Source: Rotaria sp. Silwood1 | Lineage: Eukaryota > Rotifera > Eurotatoria > Philodinida > Philodinidae | Direction of reading: 5' to 3' | Length of the DNA stretch: 64,000 bases | Assembly: GCA_905250075.1 (NCBI GenBank) | Contig: CAJNOP010000693.1 | Span: 44,127-108,126, forward strand | Part shown: one piece after another, positions 19,061-30,250 of the stretch | Numbering within the stretch: the first letter of the stretch is position 1 | Layout: the number at the start of each line of letters is the position of its first letter | Made by a program: the position numbers and the translations under genes | Notes under the pieces: generated by a model | What the model was told of the DNA's origin: nothing | Database searches by the model: none | Seen by the model: the letters and a program-made list of their open reading frames with translations, nothing else

Positions 19061-22000
19061 ATGGCTGCATCGAATACAGGTGAAACTGTTCGTGTCATTG
19101 TACGATGCCGACCTATAAATCAACGTGAAATAGATTTAAAATGTCAAGTAAGATATTTCTTGAAAAAAACAAAAAATCTTTCAAGCATATCTAACAGATC
19201 AAATTGTTTTTTTGTCTTGTTTTAGACAATAGTTTCTATGAATACACAAATAAATCAAATAATGTTAGAAAATATTGAACAAACTAATGAACCACCAAAA
19301 CAATTTACTTTCGATGCAGTCTATCCAGTAGATTCTGTAACAGAAAATATATATGCTGATTCTGTTTTTCCCTTAGTTGAAAGTGTAAATTAAAATATAA
19401 TTGAAAAAAAAAACAAAAATTTATTTTTATTTTTTTCCTTCCAGATACTCGAAGGATACAATGCAACAGTATTTGCTTATGGACAAACAGGGTATAAATT
19501 AATTTTCTTGTCTTATAATAATAAATAAATCAAATTAAAATTTTAGATGTGGAAAATCATATACTATGCAAGGAATTAATACACCTGGATCGTTACAACG
19601 TGGTGTTATACCTCGATCATTTGAGGTAAGAATTGAATTTTTTCAAATAAAATTAATATTCAAAAGAGAAAATTATATATAAGAATTTTGAAAACAGAAT
19701 TATGTAAATTGTTTTTTGCTTAGTAATTAAGTTATTTTTAGCATATATTTGAAGCTTCATCAGTTGCAGCTGGTACAAAATATCTTATCCGTGCATCATA
19801 TCTTGAAATATATAATGAAAGTATTCGTGATTTACTTGGTAAGGATGTTAAAGCAGCATTGGATCTTAAAGTAATATAGAATTATTTCAGTCAAATTTTT
19901 TTTTTTTGTTAATCTATTGATTATTCTATTTATCAAAAAAAAAAAAAAGGAACATGTAGATAAAGGTGTACAAGTACAAAATTTAACATGGCATCAATGT
20001 ACAAGTGTAGTCGATTGTGAACGATTGATGGATAAAGGCAATAAAAATCGAGTGACAGGTGCTACACTTATGAATAAAGATTCATCACGATCACATTCAA
20101 TATTTACTATACTAACGGAAATGTGTACACGAAGTGAACTTGATGGAAAAGAACATATTCGAGCAGGAAAACTTAATTTAGTTGATTTAGCTGGTAGTGA
20201 AAGACAATCAAAAACACGTAAGTATAGTTTTTTCTTTAATGTAAAATATTTATTTATTTTGCAAAATTATAGACGCCGAAGGTGAACGTTTACGTGAAGC
20301 TACTCGAATTAATTTATCACTTAGTGCCTTGGGTAATGTTATTTCTGCTTTGGTAGATGGTCGTTCTAAACATATACCTTATCGAGATTCAAAATTAACA
20401 CGTCTTTTACAAGATTCACTTGGTGGTAATACAAAAACATTGATGGTAAAAAAAAATAAATAAAGAATTTTACCAAATATGATGATCTATCGTGAACTAG
20501 GATACTGTAAATATAGTTTTTGTTTTACAATGATTTGAGACGTACCAAATGATAAATACTCAATGATTCTATTAAAAAATTTTATCTATCAATAATCAGC
20601 ATATTATCTCTAATGAATAGGGAACTGCAAAATGGTCCCGATCCCGCGGGACCAAAAATTATTTTTTTACGGGACCGGGACTGAAACCATTTTTTAGCTG
20701 GTTCCGAAAAATTATTTTGAATAAAAAAAGAACTCAATTATCTTTTCAAGTCGATGGATGATCAATAATTTCTTTTATTATTTCATAAAAAAAACCGATG
20801 TTTTCAAATATCTATTAACATTAACATGTTTACAATATTCACATATAGACAGATATTAGACGATTTATACGAGCAGAATCAGAAATATACACATTACACG
20901 GCGCACACTTATGTGTGACACCGTAATAAGTTTCTTAAAATTTTTTTTTGTGTTCGTTATTAAAAAAACGGGATCGGGACCAAAAAATGTGGTCCCGCAG
21001 TTCCCTACTAATGAGCTGATATAAATAACTTCTTTGGAAATGAAAAAAGAAAAAGGAAAATTTTGGCCTTCGCACCCCTGATGAGAAGTACAAGTAAAGA
21101 GTTGTCGGAAGGAGGTCTGTTATTTTGATTATTTCTTTTTCAAATTTATACTTTGAGTATTAAGAATTAATTTATGCATGAAACTCTAAAAGAATCTACA
21201 AATCATCTCATGGCTTGGAGGTCAAAAAAATCATTTCTTATATATCATTTGATGCATCACAAATTATTACAAAAAATCGCACATATAAGATCCGAGTTCA
21301 AGATAGATTCTTAGTTGTTTTTTTTTTTTCTTTCTTAAAATAAAAAAATATCTATGATAATAGATCGCTGCTATAAGTCCAGCACATGATAATTATGATG
21401 AAACACTTTCAACATTACGATGTAAGATTTTTCTTCACTATTTATTACTTAAAATATGAAAAAACAAAAAATTTAGATGCTAATCGAGCAAAAAATATTA
21501 AAAATAAGCCTCATATTAATGAAGATCCACGTGATGCACAAATGAAACTCTTACAAGAAGAAATAAATCGTCTTAAACAAGAACTTCTTAATGTTGGTAA
21601 TATTAATCATGATAATCAATTATTATTATCTGATGAATTAGTAAGTTGATTTATTTGTTTATCATTTTCTGCTAAACGTGTATGTTCATCAATATCTAAA
21701 GCATCCCATGGATAAACAATCCATTCTCCACCAACATTTTCACCAACAAAATAACAATCTTTCATTATATATTCTGGTAAATTTGCACGTTTAGGTATTG
21801 TTTTGTTATGTACAACAAAAATACCTAATTTTGGTTCAATCCATTCTTCATGATTTTCTTTTGATAAAATTCGTTGTTTTTCAATATCTTTTTCAAGTTC
21901 TTTTATAGCATAACTTAATGTTGTACGTGTTTCATCAACTTCATCAATAATAAGAATATTTTGACCATTTAATGATACAGCTAATGGATCATTTTTTTGA

Positions 22001-25000
22001 TCTGTTGATATCCATTGTGTTTTATATATTTCATGTTTTTCACTTTCATATAAACATAAACCAATTGTTTGTATTGGTAATGATTTTCCACCGATTTCAG
22101 TTTTAATAAAATTACGTAATATTCGTGTTGGTAAAAATCCACCAGCACTTATAGCAACAAGAAGTGTTGGTGAAAATTTTTCAACAAGTTTTGTACGTTG
22201 AACAGTTCGACGAATAATATCATGTAATTGATTATAAGAAATAAAGATTTTATTCGTTATTTTATTGTCTTGATGCGACATGTTTCTTCGTATCGAATAT
22301 TATGTGAAAATGATGATATATGAATAGAGAAAATAGAAGAAGAGAAAAATAAGGGTAAAATGTTTCTTTTCTGTAAATATTTTATATCTTAGGCAATAAA
22401 AGTCGACTATGATGACGAAATTGAAAAAGAAAAACAAAGATTACAAGCTGAATTCGAACGTGAAACATCTGAATTACGACGACAATGTAAAGAAGAACGT
22501 TTAACTAAAGAAGAATTACAACGAAAATATAATGATTTAAAAGGACAATATGACAATGAAATAGATGCACTTACCTATAATAAAAATAATGGAGGAGGTT
22601 AATAAAATTTATATATCATTTGAAAATAAAAAAGATTATAAATATATTTTTTATTTCTTATTAGATCAACAATTACAAACAATAAATAATGATCGTAATA
22701 AAACTAAAAAGAAAACTAATTCTAATAAACAAAAACATAATGAACAAATATTAATTAATGATCAATATGAAAATGATGATAATATATCAATATCTCTTAA
22801 TCAAATGGATTCACAAGAAAAACTTCAACGTTTACAAGAATTAGAAAAAAAACTAATTGGTGGTGAAGAAATTAATAATGAAGAAAGAAAAAAGAAACGA
22901 AAAAAAAAATTAAATGAAATGCGTGAAAAACAAGAACAACGAAAACGTTTTACTAGAGCTATTGATACTAATGATGATGATATGATGATGAGAGTATTTG
23001 ATAATGCTCAAGAAGAGGTTTGTTTATATCAAAATGTTTTTTTTTTTATTATCGTAAAAATAAGAATAATTAATAGCAAAGATAAACTAAATTCTCTAGA
23101 ATTTAAATGTAGAAAATAGAACTACTTACAGTGGTTTAGCAAAAAAAATTGGAATAAACACTTGGCTTATATTAACGCCTAAGTTAAACATATTGAAAAA
23201 ATATTTTTCGCTATTTCATACACAACAGTTCATAGTTTAATAATATCGTGTTCACCTCTCCTTTTACTTCAAAAGCTAAGTCGCATCTGTTTTGCATGCT
23301 ATTTTACTAAACTAATTACAACATATTCTTTGATATGCGTTCATTTTTTCGTTTGTAAAAAAGTCTTTAGTTGACTTGTATTTTTTAGTTTTCTTTTCTC
23401 AACTCGATGTTTCACATATTTCAAACATTTTCGACAGGATTAAGATCCGAGTTGTTGAGTAACCAGTCTAAAATATGAGAAATACTAGTGACGACTAGTA
23501 TTTCTCATATTTTAGACTGGCCGTCAATCCGCGCGAATTTGAATCGGACCGAAAATGATTGAAATATTATGAAACAATCAATAGACATTGGTTTTGTGAC
23601 TTTTCAGGTGATTCTTTGAGCGTGACTTTGTTATTTCACGTTATGAACTAATTCCACACTCGGCTGCATATAATATCAATCTTACGGTTGCCTATAATTT
23701 ACCCGCTCGATACTTTAAAGAACTTTGTTTTCTAAGCTGTTCCAGCTGATAAATAATTGTAGGCAAAAGTGTGTTTGTAGCTCGATGAGTTTTTTCTTGC
23801 TGAACGAATTCCCTTATTTCAATAATATAATAGAGAAATATGATATGGTTTCATATTGTTTGGCTTTACCATATCGAACTCTACTTTAATAACGAAAAAC
23901 ACAAATCGATGAAGTAAATGAATAACTTTAGTAAATACTCTACTAAATATAAATCTACAATAACAGAAAAAGATGTCCTCAAGAAAAGTTTGGAAATGTC
24001 AAATGTCTGTGTTGAGGGTACTCGGTAATCATTCTATTAACTCTACCAAAAAAATACTAAACTATCGTAAAGTTACTGTTTTACAAATATTTTTCGTTTT
24101 TAATCGTGTATCCTAAATTTCTCTGTAGACACTCCTACAGATTATTTTTTGTTTGAATACGCGTGTAAAGTAGTAATGCCTACCATAGTATAGATCTGAA
24201 AATTTCGTATGATTAGAATGTATCTGGCATGAAATCGATTTTTGAAGAAAGAAGTCTCAAGTTCTATAGCTAGATAATTCGTTTTTTCTCACAGATTGTT
24301 ATTAAAATTTTCTTTCTAGAAGACAAAAATTCTATCATATTTGACATTTTGATCAATTTATAAAAAAAATTTTTTTTGTTTTTCGTAGAATTTCACATTT
24401 TCAAGTTAAATCTTTTTCTTTTTTCTATTTTAGCTTCATTTTACATCTAAAAAATTAGAACAAGTACATACAGAAAATAAACGTTTAAAAAACGATAATG
24501 AAGATTTACAACATGAATTTGAACGTGATCGTCGAGGATATTTAAATACAATACGTACACAAGAAAAACAATTACTTCTTTTTCGTGTAATTCTTGAAAA
24601 AATGAGTAGTACTATGCAACGTAATTGTAATTATACAAATATTGATAAAATTATTGAACAAGCTCGTTATGATGAAGAAAAAAATGAATATATTGTACCA
24701 GATCCAATCAAAGAAGAAGTTCAATTTCCACATGTTGGAAATTTACCAATAACAACAACTAATGGACGTATACTTCAAAATGATTTTATTACATCATCAA
24801 AATCTTTATTACCACCACCATCAACTGATTATGATTATGATTATATTATACCATCTCAAACAAATAATATTTATCATAATCAAATATCGAATATGAATTC
24901 TGAAGAACTTGAACGACGTTATGGACGTAATATTGATACAACAAATATTTCATTTGGAAAAATACGTAATAAACGACAAGAACAATTATTAAATCAAAAT

Positions 25001-25138
25001 GCTTTATTACATAGTACAAAAATACATCCATTACAAATGAAGAATACAGATAATGATTATATGAATCGTCGTCTTAATCCATTTGATGCACCAACACGAC
25101 TCACACGTAAATATGGTTTTTCAACAGATAAACAGTGA
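19061..25138 (+). CDS. KIF17: Kinesin-2 family motor KIF17 (OSM-3 type)
   Basis: Twelve exons (19061-19147, 19226-19384, 19445-19491, 19547-19625, 19742-19870, 19950-20217, 20273-20445, 21364-21421, 21477-21640, 22393-22597, 22665-23017, 24434-25138) close in frame to 808 residues. The motor domain covers residues 1 to about 340: [15 protein letters not shown]-loop GQTGCGKS at 95-102, switch [10 protein letters not shown], switch [14 protein letters not shown], then [22 protein letters not shown] neck and coiled coils follow, then a KIF17-type tail segment containing [14 protein letters not shown]17/OSM-3 is a plus-end-directed motor for cilia and dendrites. Oddities: Cys replaces the usual Ser in the P-loop, and the loop after SKT reads HAEGERL instead of GATGERL. 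Intron 9 contains a complete antisense gene. Confidence 0.94.
20618..21007. mobile_element. hAT-like element, family B copy 2 (390 bp), in KIF17 intron 7
   Basis: The same ends as 8275-8383, TAGGGAACTGC and GCAGTTCCCTA, with GGTCCCGATCCC / GGGATCGGGACC subterminal blocks. The flanks CTAATGAA (20610-20617) and CTAATGAG (21008-21015) match at 7 of 8. The interior is AT-rich with no transposase. Confidence 0.86.
21616..22281 (-). CDS. Xanthine/guanine-type phosphoribosyltransferase, fungal Xpt1-like
   Basis: An intronless frame of 221 residues lies antisense in KIF17 intron 9. It matches the fungal Xpt1 family along its length: [34 protein letters not shown], a KTQW segment, the PRPP-binding loop [14 protein letters not shown] at residues 109-122, [13 protein letters not shown], and [16 protein letters not shown] near the end. 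The two acidic residues and TRTT of the loop are intact, so the enzyme is probably active: it would transfer ribose phosphate from PRPP to xanthine or a related purine (salvage). Animals normally lack this family, so horizontal acquisition is likely. The last 8 codons plus stop overlap KIF17 exon 9 by 25 nt. Confidence 0.87.
   Translation of the reverse strand: MSHQDNKITNKIFISYNQLHDIIRRTVQRTKLVEKFSPTLLVAISAGGFLPTRILRNFIKTEIGGKSLPIQTIGLCLYESEKHEIYKTQWISTDQKNDPLAVSLNGQNILIIDEVDETRTTLSYAIKELEKDIEKQRILSKENHEEWIEPKLGIFVVHNKTIPKRANLPEYIMKDCYFVGENVGGEWIVYPWDALDIDEHTRLAENDKQINQLTNSSDNNN
23130..23460 (-). pseudogene. Tc1/mariner transposase relic in KIF17 intron 11
   Basis: Read on the minus strand, the segment just beyond the hairpin gives [14 protein letters not shown], the WPAxSPDLNPIENLW signature of Tc1-type DDE transposases. 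It is followed by a broken C-terminus with several stops and a terminal SMQNR..KG segment like SMPRR..KGG. A TACAGTGGTTTAGC sequence at about 23128 resembles a Tc1 terminal repeat. The rest of the element could not be found in the intron, so it is 5'-truncated or too diverged. Confidence 0.55.
23463..23520. repeat. Perfect 27-bp palindrome with 4-base loop
   Basis: Arms 23463-23489 and 23494-23520 (CCAGTCTAAAATATGAG.. and its exact complement) are identical with no mismatch, around loop GACG. The palindrome splits the Tc1-type transposase relic. Perfect identity implies a recent origin or ongoing correction. A stem-loop transcript is possible, since it lies in the transcribed KIF17 intron. 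Confidence 0.85.
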
Positions 25139-25984
25139 AAAAACAAAAAATAAACCAATGCAGAAAGTATTTTTATATTCCCGGTGATTGATTGGTGACC
25201 TCGGCTTTTTTTTTTTTCGATTTTCGCAATTTTTCCAAAAGAAAAGCTCTATGCTCAACAAAAATGTGAATATATTTAATCAATTATATTCAATACATTT
25301 TCGGTGATATCACTATCATGCTTCAATCATTTTTTTGTTCGTATATTTGAAAAATATACACAAATTTTGTTCTTTTTTTTTATTTTTCATGTAATATCTA
25401 TGTCAATCTGCTCATATTTTAATAAAATTGTCATAAGTGTTGTACGAGTTAACATGCTCTGATATTTATCTTTCTCTCTAGTATCACAATCGTAGGTTTT
25501 TGCTCTACCGGAAGCAGTACCACCTTGGAGGACAATGTGAAATCCAATTGCACTCGATTGCGAAATTTAGTACGAAGATACGAATGTCGATCATCAAAAA
25601 AATTAATTTATCGTTTAATTATCTGTATAATTCATTAGTTATGTTCAGTTATTCTTGCAGCGAAAATGAACGAAATGAGCTGATTGAATAGACTGGTGTC
25701 TAAATTTTTTATGCTGTCTTCATTTTAATCACCTTAAAGTTTGAAAAACGACAAAGTCCACAAAAATCACTGCCAGAAAATGTTGACTAATAAAATCAAA
25801 TCTTCTAATGCATTCTGCACTGTATACCACATGACTGATTTAACCACGATTAAGTTGTGTTTTATTTTCATAAAAACTACTTCATTCATTTGCTCATATA
25901 TTCAGCCGGTTTATATGAAAAATTAAGCTGCTTTAGTTTTCTGCTGAATGGTGTGTGAACATGTAAGGAACTCTATGCGGCGTG
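25139..25984. other. 3' region of KIF17 and spacer
   Basis: AT-rich, with AATAAA-like signals near 25420. No reliable gene; the small frames at 25500-25691 and 25741-25926 lack splice or codon support. Confidence 0.4.
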
Positions 25985-26037
25985 TGAGTGTGGGTTTTTT
26001 CTTTCACTACACTTACACACACCCCACACCCACACCC
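25985..26037. repeat. Telomere-like inverted tract (GTGTGGG .. CACCCCACACCCACACCC)
   Basis: A short G-rich GTGTGAGTGTGGG (from about 25983) is followed about 20 bp later by C-rich CACACACCCCACACCCACACCC (26015-26037). The unit is TGTGGG, which I recall as the bdelloid telomeric repeat. The G-then-C order is that of two telomeres joined end to end, or of short inverted repeats ending a small element. Confidence 0.6.
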
Positions 26038-27644
26038 TCAAGTTGTGTTAATATTGTTATTAGTAACTATTTTGATATTTCAAAACGAAAATTTGAGACC
26101 TAAGATTGTTTTTAATTTGAATACACTTGATTTAAAAAATAACTGAAATTGAATTTAACGCAATAGGAATTTCGATTTTATGTTCGCAAATGAGAAGACA
26201 CGGACGTCGGCTGATACGAAAGAAAACAAATTGTGTCGAGAAATACGAGTCGTAAGTCTAAAACTTTTTCTTTCAAGTCTACGATTATGATTGTCGCCAA
26301 AATCGATTCCTTGAACTGTTTTACGCTATCAAAAAACTGCTTGCTAATCCAATTGATAATAGTATCGTTGAAGAAATCAACAACATTCATGTGAGTGAAA
26401 CCATTATATATTTTACATTTCATTATACTTCAATCGATTAATACTGAGCTTTTTGAAATTAATTTCGACCGATGACAATCAACTGACATCAATAACAATC
26501 AGCGTTCTTTGTTCACATAGAGGACCTCTCATAATTATTCACTCGTGCTTATTTTCAATTTTTTGCACTACCGTTAATGTTAAGATAATTGATATACACA
26601 AAGAAATTAAAAACAAATCTTTCTCTAATTCAGTTTTGAAGAATTTATATCCAAAGTTTTGTTAGGGTCTACCAATCTTGATAATAATGCAACTATGAGT
26701 GAAGATGATACTTGGAGCAAGACGCTTGCTGATCCATGTAGACTCTTGAACTTCAATGGATACTGCTCAATGATGATACATTGACAAATAAATGGTATTT
26801 TAGGGGAGGCTTCGACAATCGAAATCTTTTAAAGCTCTCCAGTATCTAAAAAGGTTTTGATTTCATTTGAATTCGCAAAAAACTATTTTCACTTTATATA
26901 ATACTTTTTTCAGTAAACCTTAGCGTATTGTTCAAATAAATGTCTTCTATAGAAAATAGAAATTTTGAATGATTTTTAAACATATTTGCGTCCTGAACTG
27001 TACTAATAAGAATCCGTACAATCGTATTAAGTGCAGATTCTTATTCATCACGAGAGTGTTAGAAAATGAAAAGCCATGCTAGTTTTGAATGATACAATCT
27101 CTAAACAACAAAAGCACGAATCGAGTTTTTTCATCTAATATAATTCTCGAATACAATTTTGGTTGAATCACTCAAGAAGATAGAGCAAAACGATTCTGAA
27201 CAGGGTGTGTGACAGTGAAGACGCCATCCACGTCCACACTCATTCTGATTCTCGATCAATGTCATCATTTTTGTTAGGCTCTCTTTATCGATCGAATAGT
27301 GATAGAAAGGGTTTTTCTTGAAAACTTTTGATCCACATTTTAAGATTCAACAATAAACTATTTGAGAGCAGTGTAAGAATGAAGATATATCCCAAGTGGA
27401 AACTTCACTAACATCAAAAGCAAGATAAGAAAAAAAAATTCAGTGAATAAAAAATAGATTTACCAACTATGACTCAGGATGCATACTCTTGAAGATAAAG
27501 CACGATATGAACAGTTAGTTTTTATTTTAATGTATGTTTACCTGTAGTAATATATTTAGTAAGTAAAAATGTTTTTCAATTTTTACTTTATTTACATTAT
27601 TAGCACTCCCATGAAAAGCAGAAGGAAGAGAATGGAATTAACCA
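26038..27644. other. Gene-poor spacer
   Basis: No complete gene. The frames at 26178-26423 (-) and 26453-26665 (+) have no recognisable family or splice context. A TGTGTGACAGTGAAGAC..CCACACTC segment at about 27204-27243 resembles 29478-29569. Confidence 0.4.
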
Positions 27645-27925
27645 TTTTTTTGTTTTTTTTTCGTTCTGACCAGGAGAACGAAATTCGCTGTAAATGGAAT
27701 CAAAGAAATATAAAGAGTCTGTGTTACCAGCGTATGCAGCGTAATAACACTTCAATCATTGTACAGATGAAAAGCAAACGAAAGTTGGAAAGAATAACAA
27801 AAAAATAAATGATGTTGTTGGGTTTTTTCTCTTTCGTTTGTTGTTTGCATTTCTGTTTTTCAATTGAAACTCAAATTTGACGTCGTAAAAAAATCTAGAT
27901 AAAAAAAAACAGAAGGCAGCGACTA
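27645..27925. repeat. Diverged duplicate of the ART-TPR upstream region (copy A)
   Basis: 27645-27925 aligns with 29855-30163. Shared blocks include CAGATGAAAAGCAAAC, AAGTTGGAAAGAATAACA, a GTTGG..TTTTTTCT stretch, CAACTGAAAC/CAATTGAAAC and ACGTCGTA.AAAAATCTAGA. Copy B ends about 90 bp before the ART-TPR start codon. Copy A has no gene downstream, suggesting that a paralogue once stood here and was lost. Confidence 0.75.
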
Positions 27926-29854
27926 TAGGGTATGAAATTTCTCTTTGAGATTCTTTTCCACTCCGACACAAATCTTTAACATTTCATTTGACACAGTTCC
28001 ATATCCCAATCATTGAAACTGAAGTTCAAACCATTCTTTATATAAATCTTATTTAAACCAATTGAACGTTGCCTAGTTGTCATCATTCTTCTAACCAGTA
28101 GTATTACTCTTTCTGTTTAGCAGGCACAAACAGAATTAAAGGTTTTTTCTTATCAAGAATCTTACGTTGCAAAATTGGTATCTGCTTAGTATCGACAAAC
28201 TATCATTCTTGCAAATGTTTAACAGTTATATGTCTTGTGAATTGATTTTACGGCGTGCTTGATCTTCTCAATGGTCTTCTAGTCTAGAACTAATGTCCAG
28301 AGTTTTAAAAACTCCGATAGTATATGAGGGTCTCTTTCGTAGAAGAGATCGACCATCTCTCATCAAAAAATGATTTTTTATGGCAGTGTTTACTTATGTT
28401 AATAGAGGACATTCTACCAATATTCGAATGATATTCCATAATGTCTTCTCGTAGTTAGAGTCCTTTGCTTTGGAGAGATCTTAAATTGTACACATGAATG
28501 TTGTATTTCTATGCCAACATCCCCTATAGACATTTTATTGCTTTCGAATCTTAATCAAAATAAATGAATACTGTGTCGTTCATCACTTTGATTATTCTTG
28601 ATTTCTGATTAATCATCGACTGCTTTTTTAGTTCACTGTAACCAACTAGTAGATACGGATTGCCTATGAACTACGGCTTGAGACCCTATTCCACTGACGT
28701 GCCCATATGAAGGTATATGCGAAATGAACTATGAAGTCTCTCTATCATATTCATTTATAGATATAAGCGAATCAGCTTCATCATCAACAATGTAGTTGCC
28801 AACTAAAAATAGAACTAGAGTTTTAAACTATATTTATTCTCAGTTCAAGTTTCGGAAATATCGTTCTTTCGTTTATTAGTAGTCTATTCTATATCATTCT
28901 CTTCCTCAATTTTTCAATATAAACATTTTTTCAAATAAAAAAAAACTCCTGAAAAAACTCTTAATAATCGTTCGATTTTAACAATCTTTCAACGCAATGT
29001 TTATCATACTTAGTCTATAGATTTTTGCAACATTCAATGGTTTTGAATCAATACCATGAAGGGACGAAATTGATGTAATGTAATGAACAATTTTGAATTG
29101 ATTTTAATGTATTTTGATTGATTGAAACTCGTCAATAGAATAACAAAAAACTCTTGATGAGATGCAAACATATGAAAAGAAAGAAAAGAAGAAAAATGCA
29201 ATATAGCGTTGCTGCAGCACTTCTTTGTTTACATATAATACTTTCACATTGCCACTGACTCTACAGACACGAACGAAAAACGAGAAAACGCTTGCAACAA
29301 TAATAAAAATTCATCAGTTTGTGTTTTTGTTTCGTTCGTTGTTAATGTACTTTTTTGTTGATCTTTCATATTTGTTATAATTGCATTTACAGAAGAAACC
29401 CAAAAGAACCATACGATCAACGTTACAGCCAATTTTTTACTTTCCGGGACAAACTTGTATTTTTGTACAAAGAAGTGCGGGATGTGTGACAGTGATAAAG
29501 GCTTTTTTGTGACTTCTGAATTAAGGAGAGTGTGAGTTTGACTGCCGGACTCCTGTTCATCCACACCCATATGACACGGCTAAGGTTCATAAATGCAACT
29601 ATGAGATAAAACTTTGGTTTGCTTGCTATATATCCGACTCCACTTAGACAACTCGCAATCGCTCCAGTAATCACAGAGCACAGTAGATATTACTGAGCGT
29701 TAAGCACAATACAAACGATTCTTTTCTATTCGAATCACTAGTTAATGATTTACAGTATATTTGACAAAAATAAAAATTGTTGTTTCGTTCACATTATCAG
29801 AATGTTTATTACAAGCAGAATGAAAAACATCAAACTGACGATGTCTTCGTTATT
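27926..29854. other. Gene-poor spacer between the two duplicate copies
   Basis: No ART or TPR remnant is visible. Minus-strand frames at 29244-29674 have some coding character (e.g. GYIASKPKFYLIVAFMN) but no recognisable domain and no consistent splice structure. Confidence 0.35.
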
Positions 29855-30163
29855 TTTTTTTCGTCGCTGCCAGAAAGAGAAAAACTGTCGTTCTGAAAGA
29901 ATGAAAGAAAAATAAACAATGAATGAGACAAGGTATTCAATACAATGACACTCAATTCATTACACAGATGAAAAGCAAACAAAAGTTGGAAAGAATAACA
30001 ATAGAATAAATGACGCCGTTGGATTTTTTTCTGTTTCACTTGTTGTTGACAACCATATTTTCAACTGAAACTAGGTGAAGTTCGTTGATAAGTGTCAACG
30101 AAAAAACATACACATATTTCACGTCGTAGAAAAATCTAGAAAAAAAACAACAGGTATCGACTG
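29855..30163. repeat. Upstream region of the ART-TPR gene (copy B of the duplication)
   Basis: Partner of 27645-27925. It lies immediately 5' of the ART-TPR gene, and an AATTTCAG acceptor-like sequence ends at 30250. The segment therefore probably contains the promoter and a non-coding first exon. Confidence 0.7.
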
Positions 30164-30250
30164 TAAAAACAAAAAAGGTGCTCTCTTTATAAATAAAAAC
30201 CAATTTTTTAACGTTTTGAATTAGTAAGCAATATCTTATAAAGAATTTCA

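Noticed and set aside
29244-29674. Minus-strand frames of 108 and 83 residues with hydrophobic segments
   Set aside because: Mutually overlapping in different frames, no domain recognised, no consistent start or splice structure; left as unexplained spacer.
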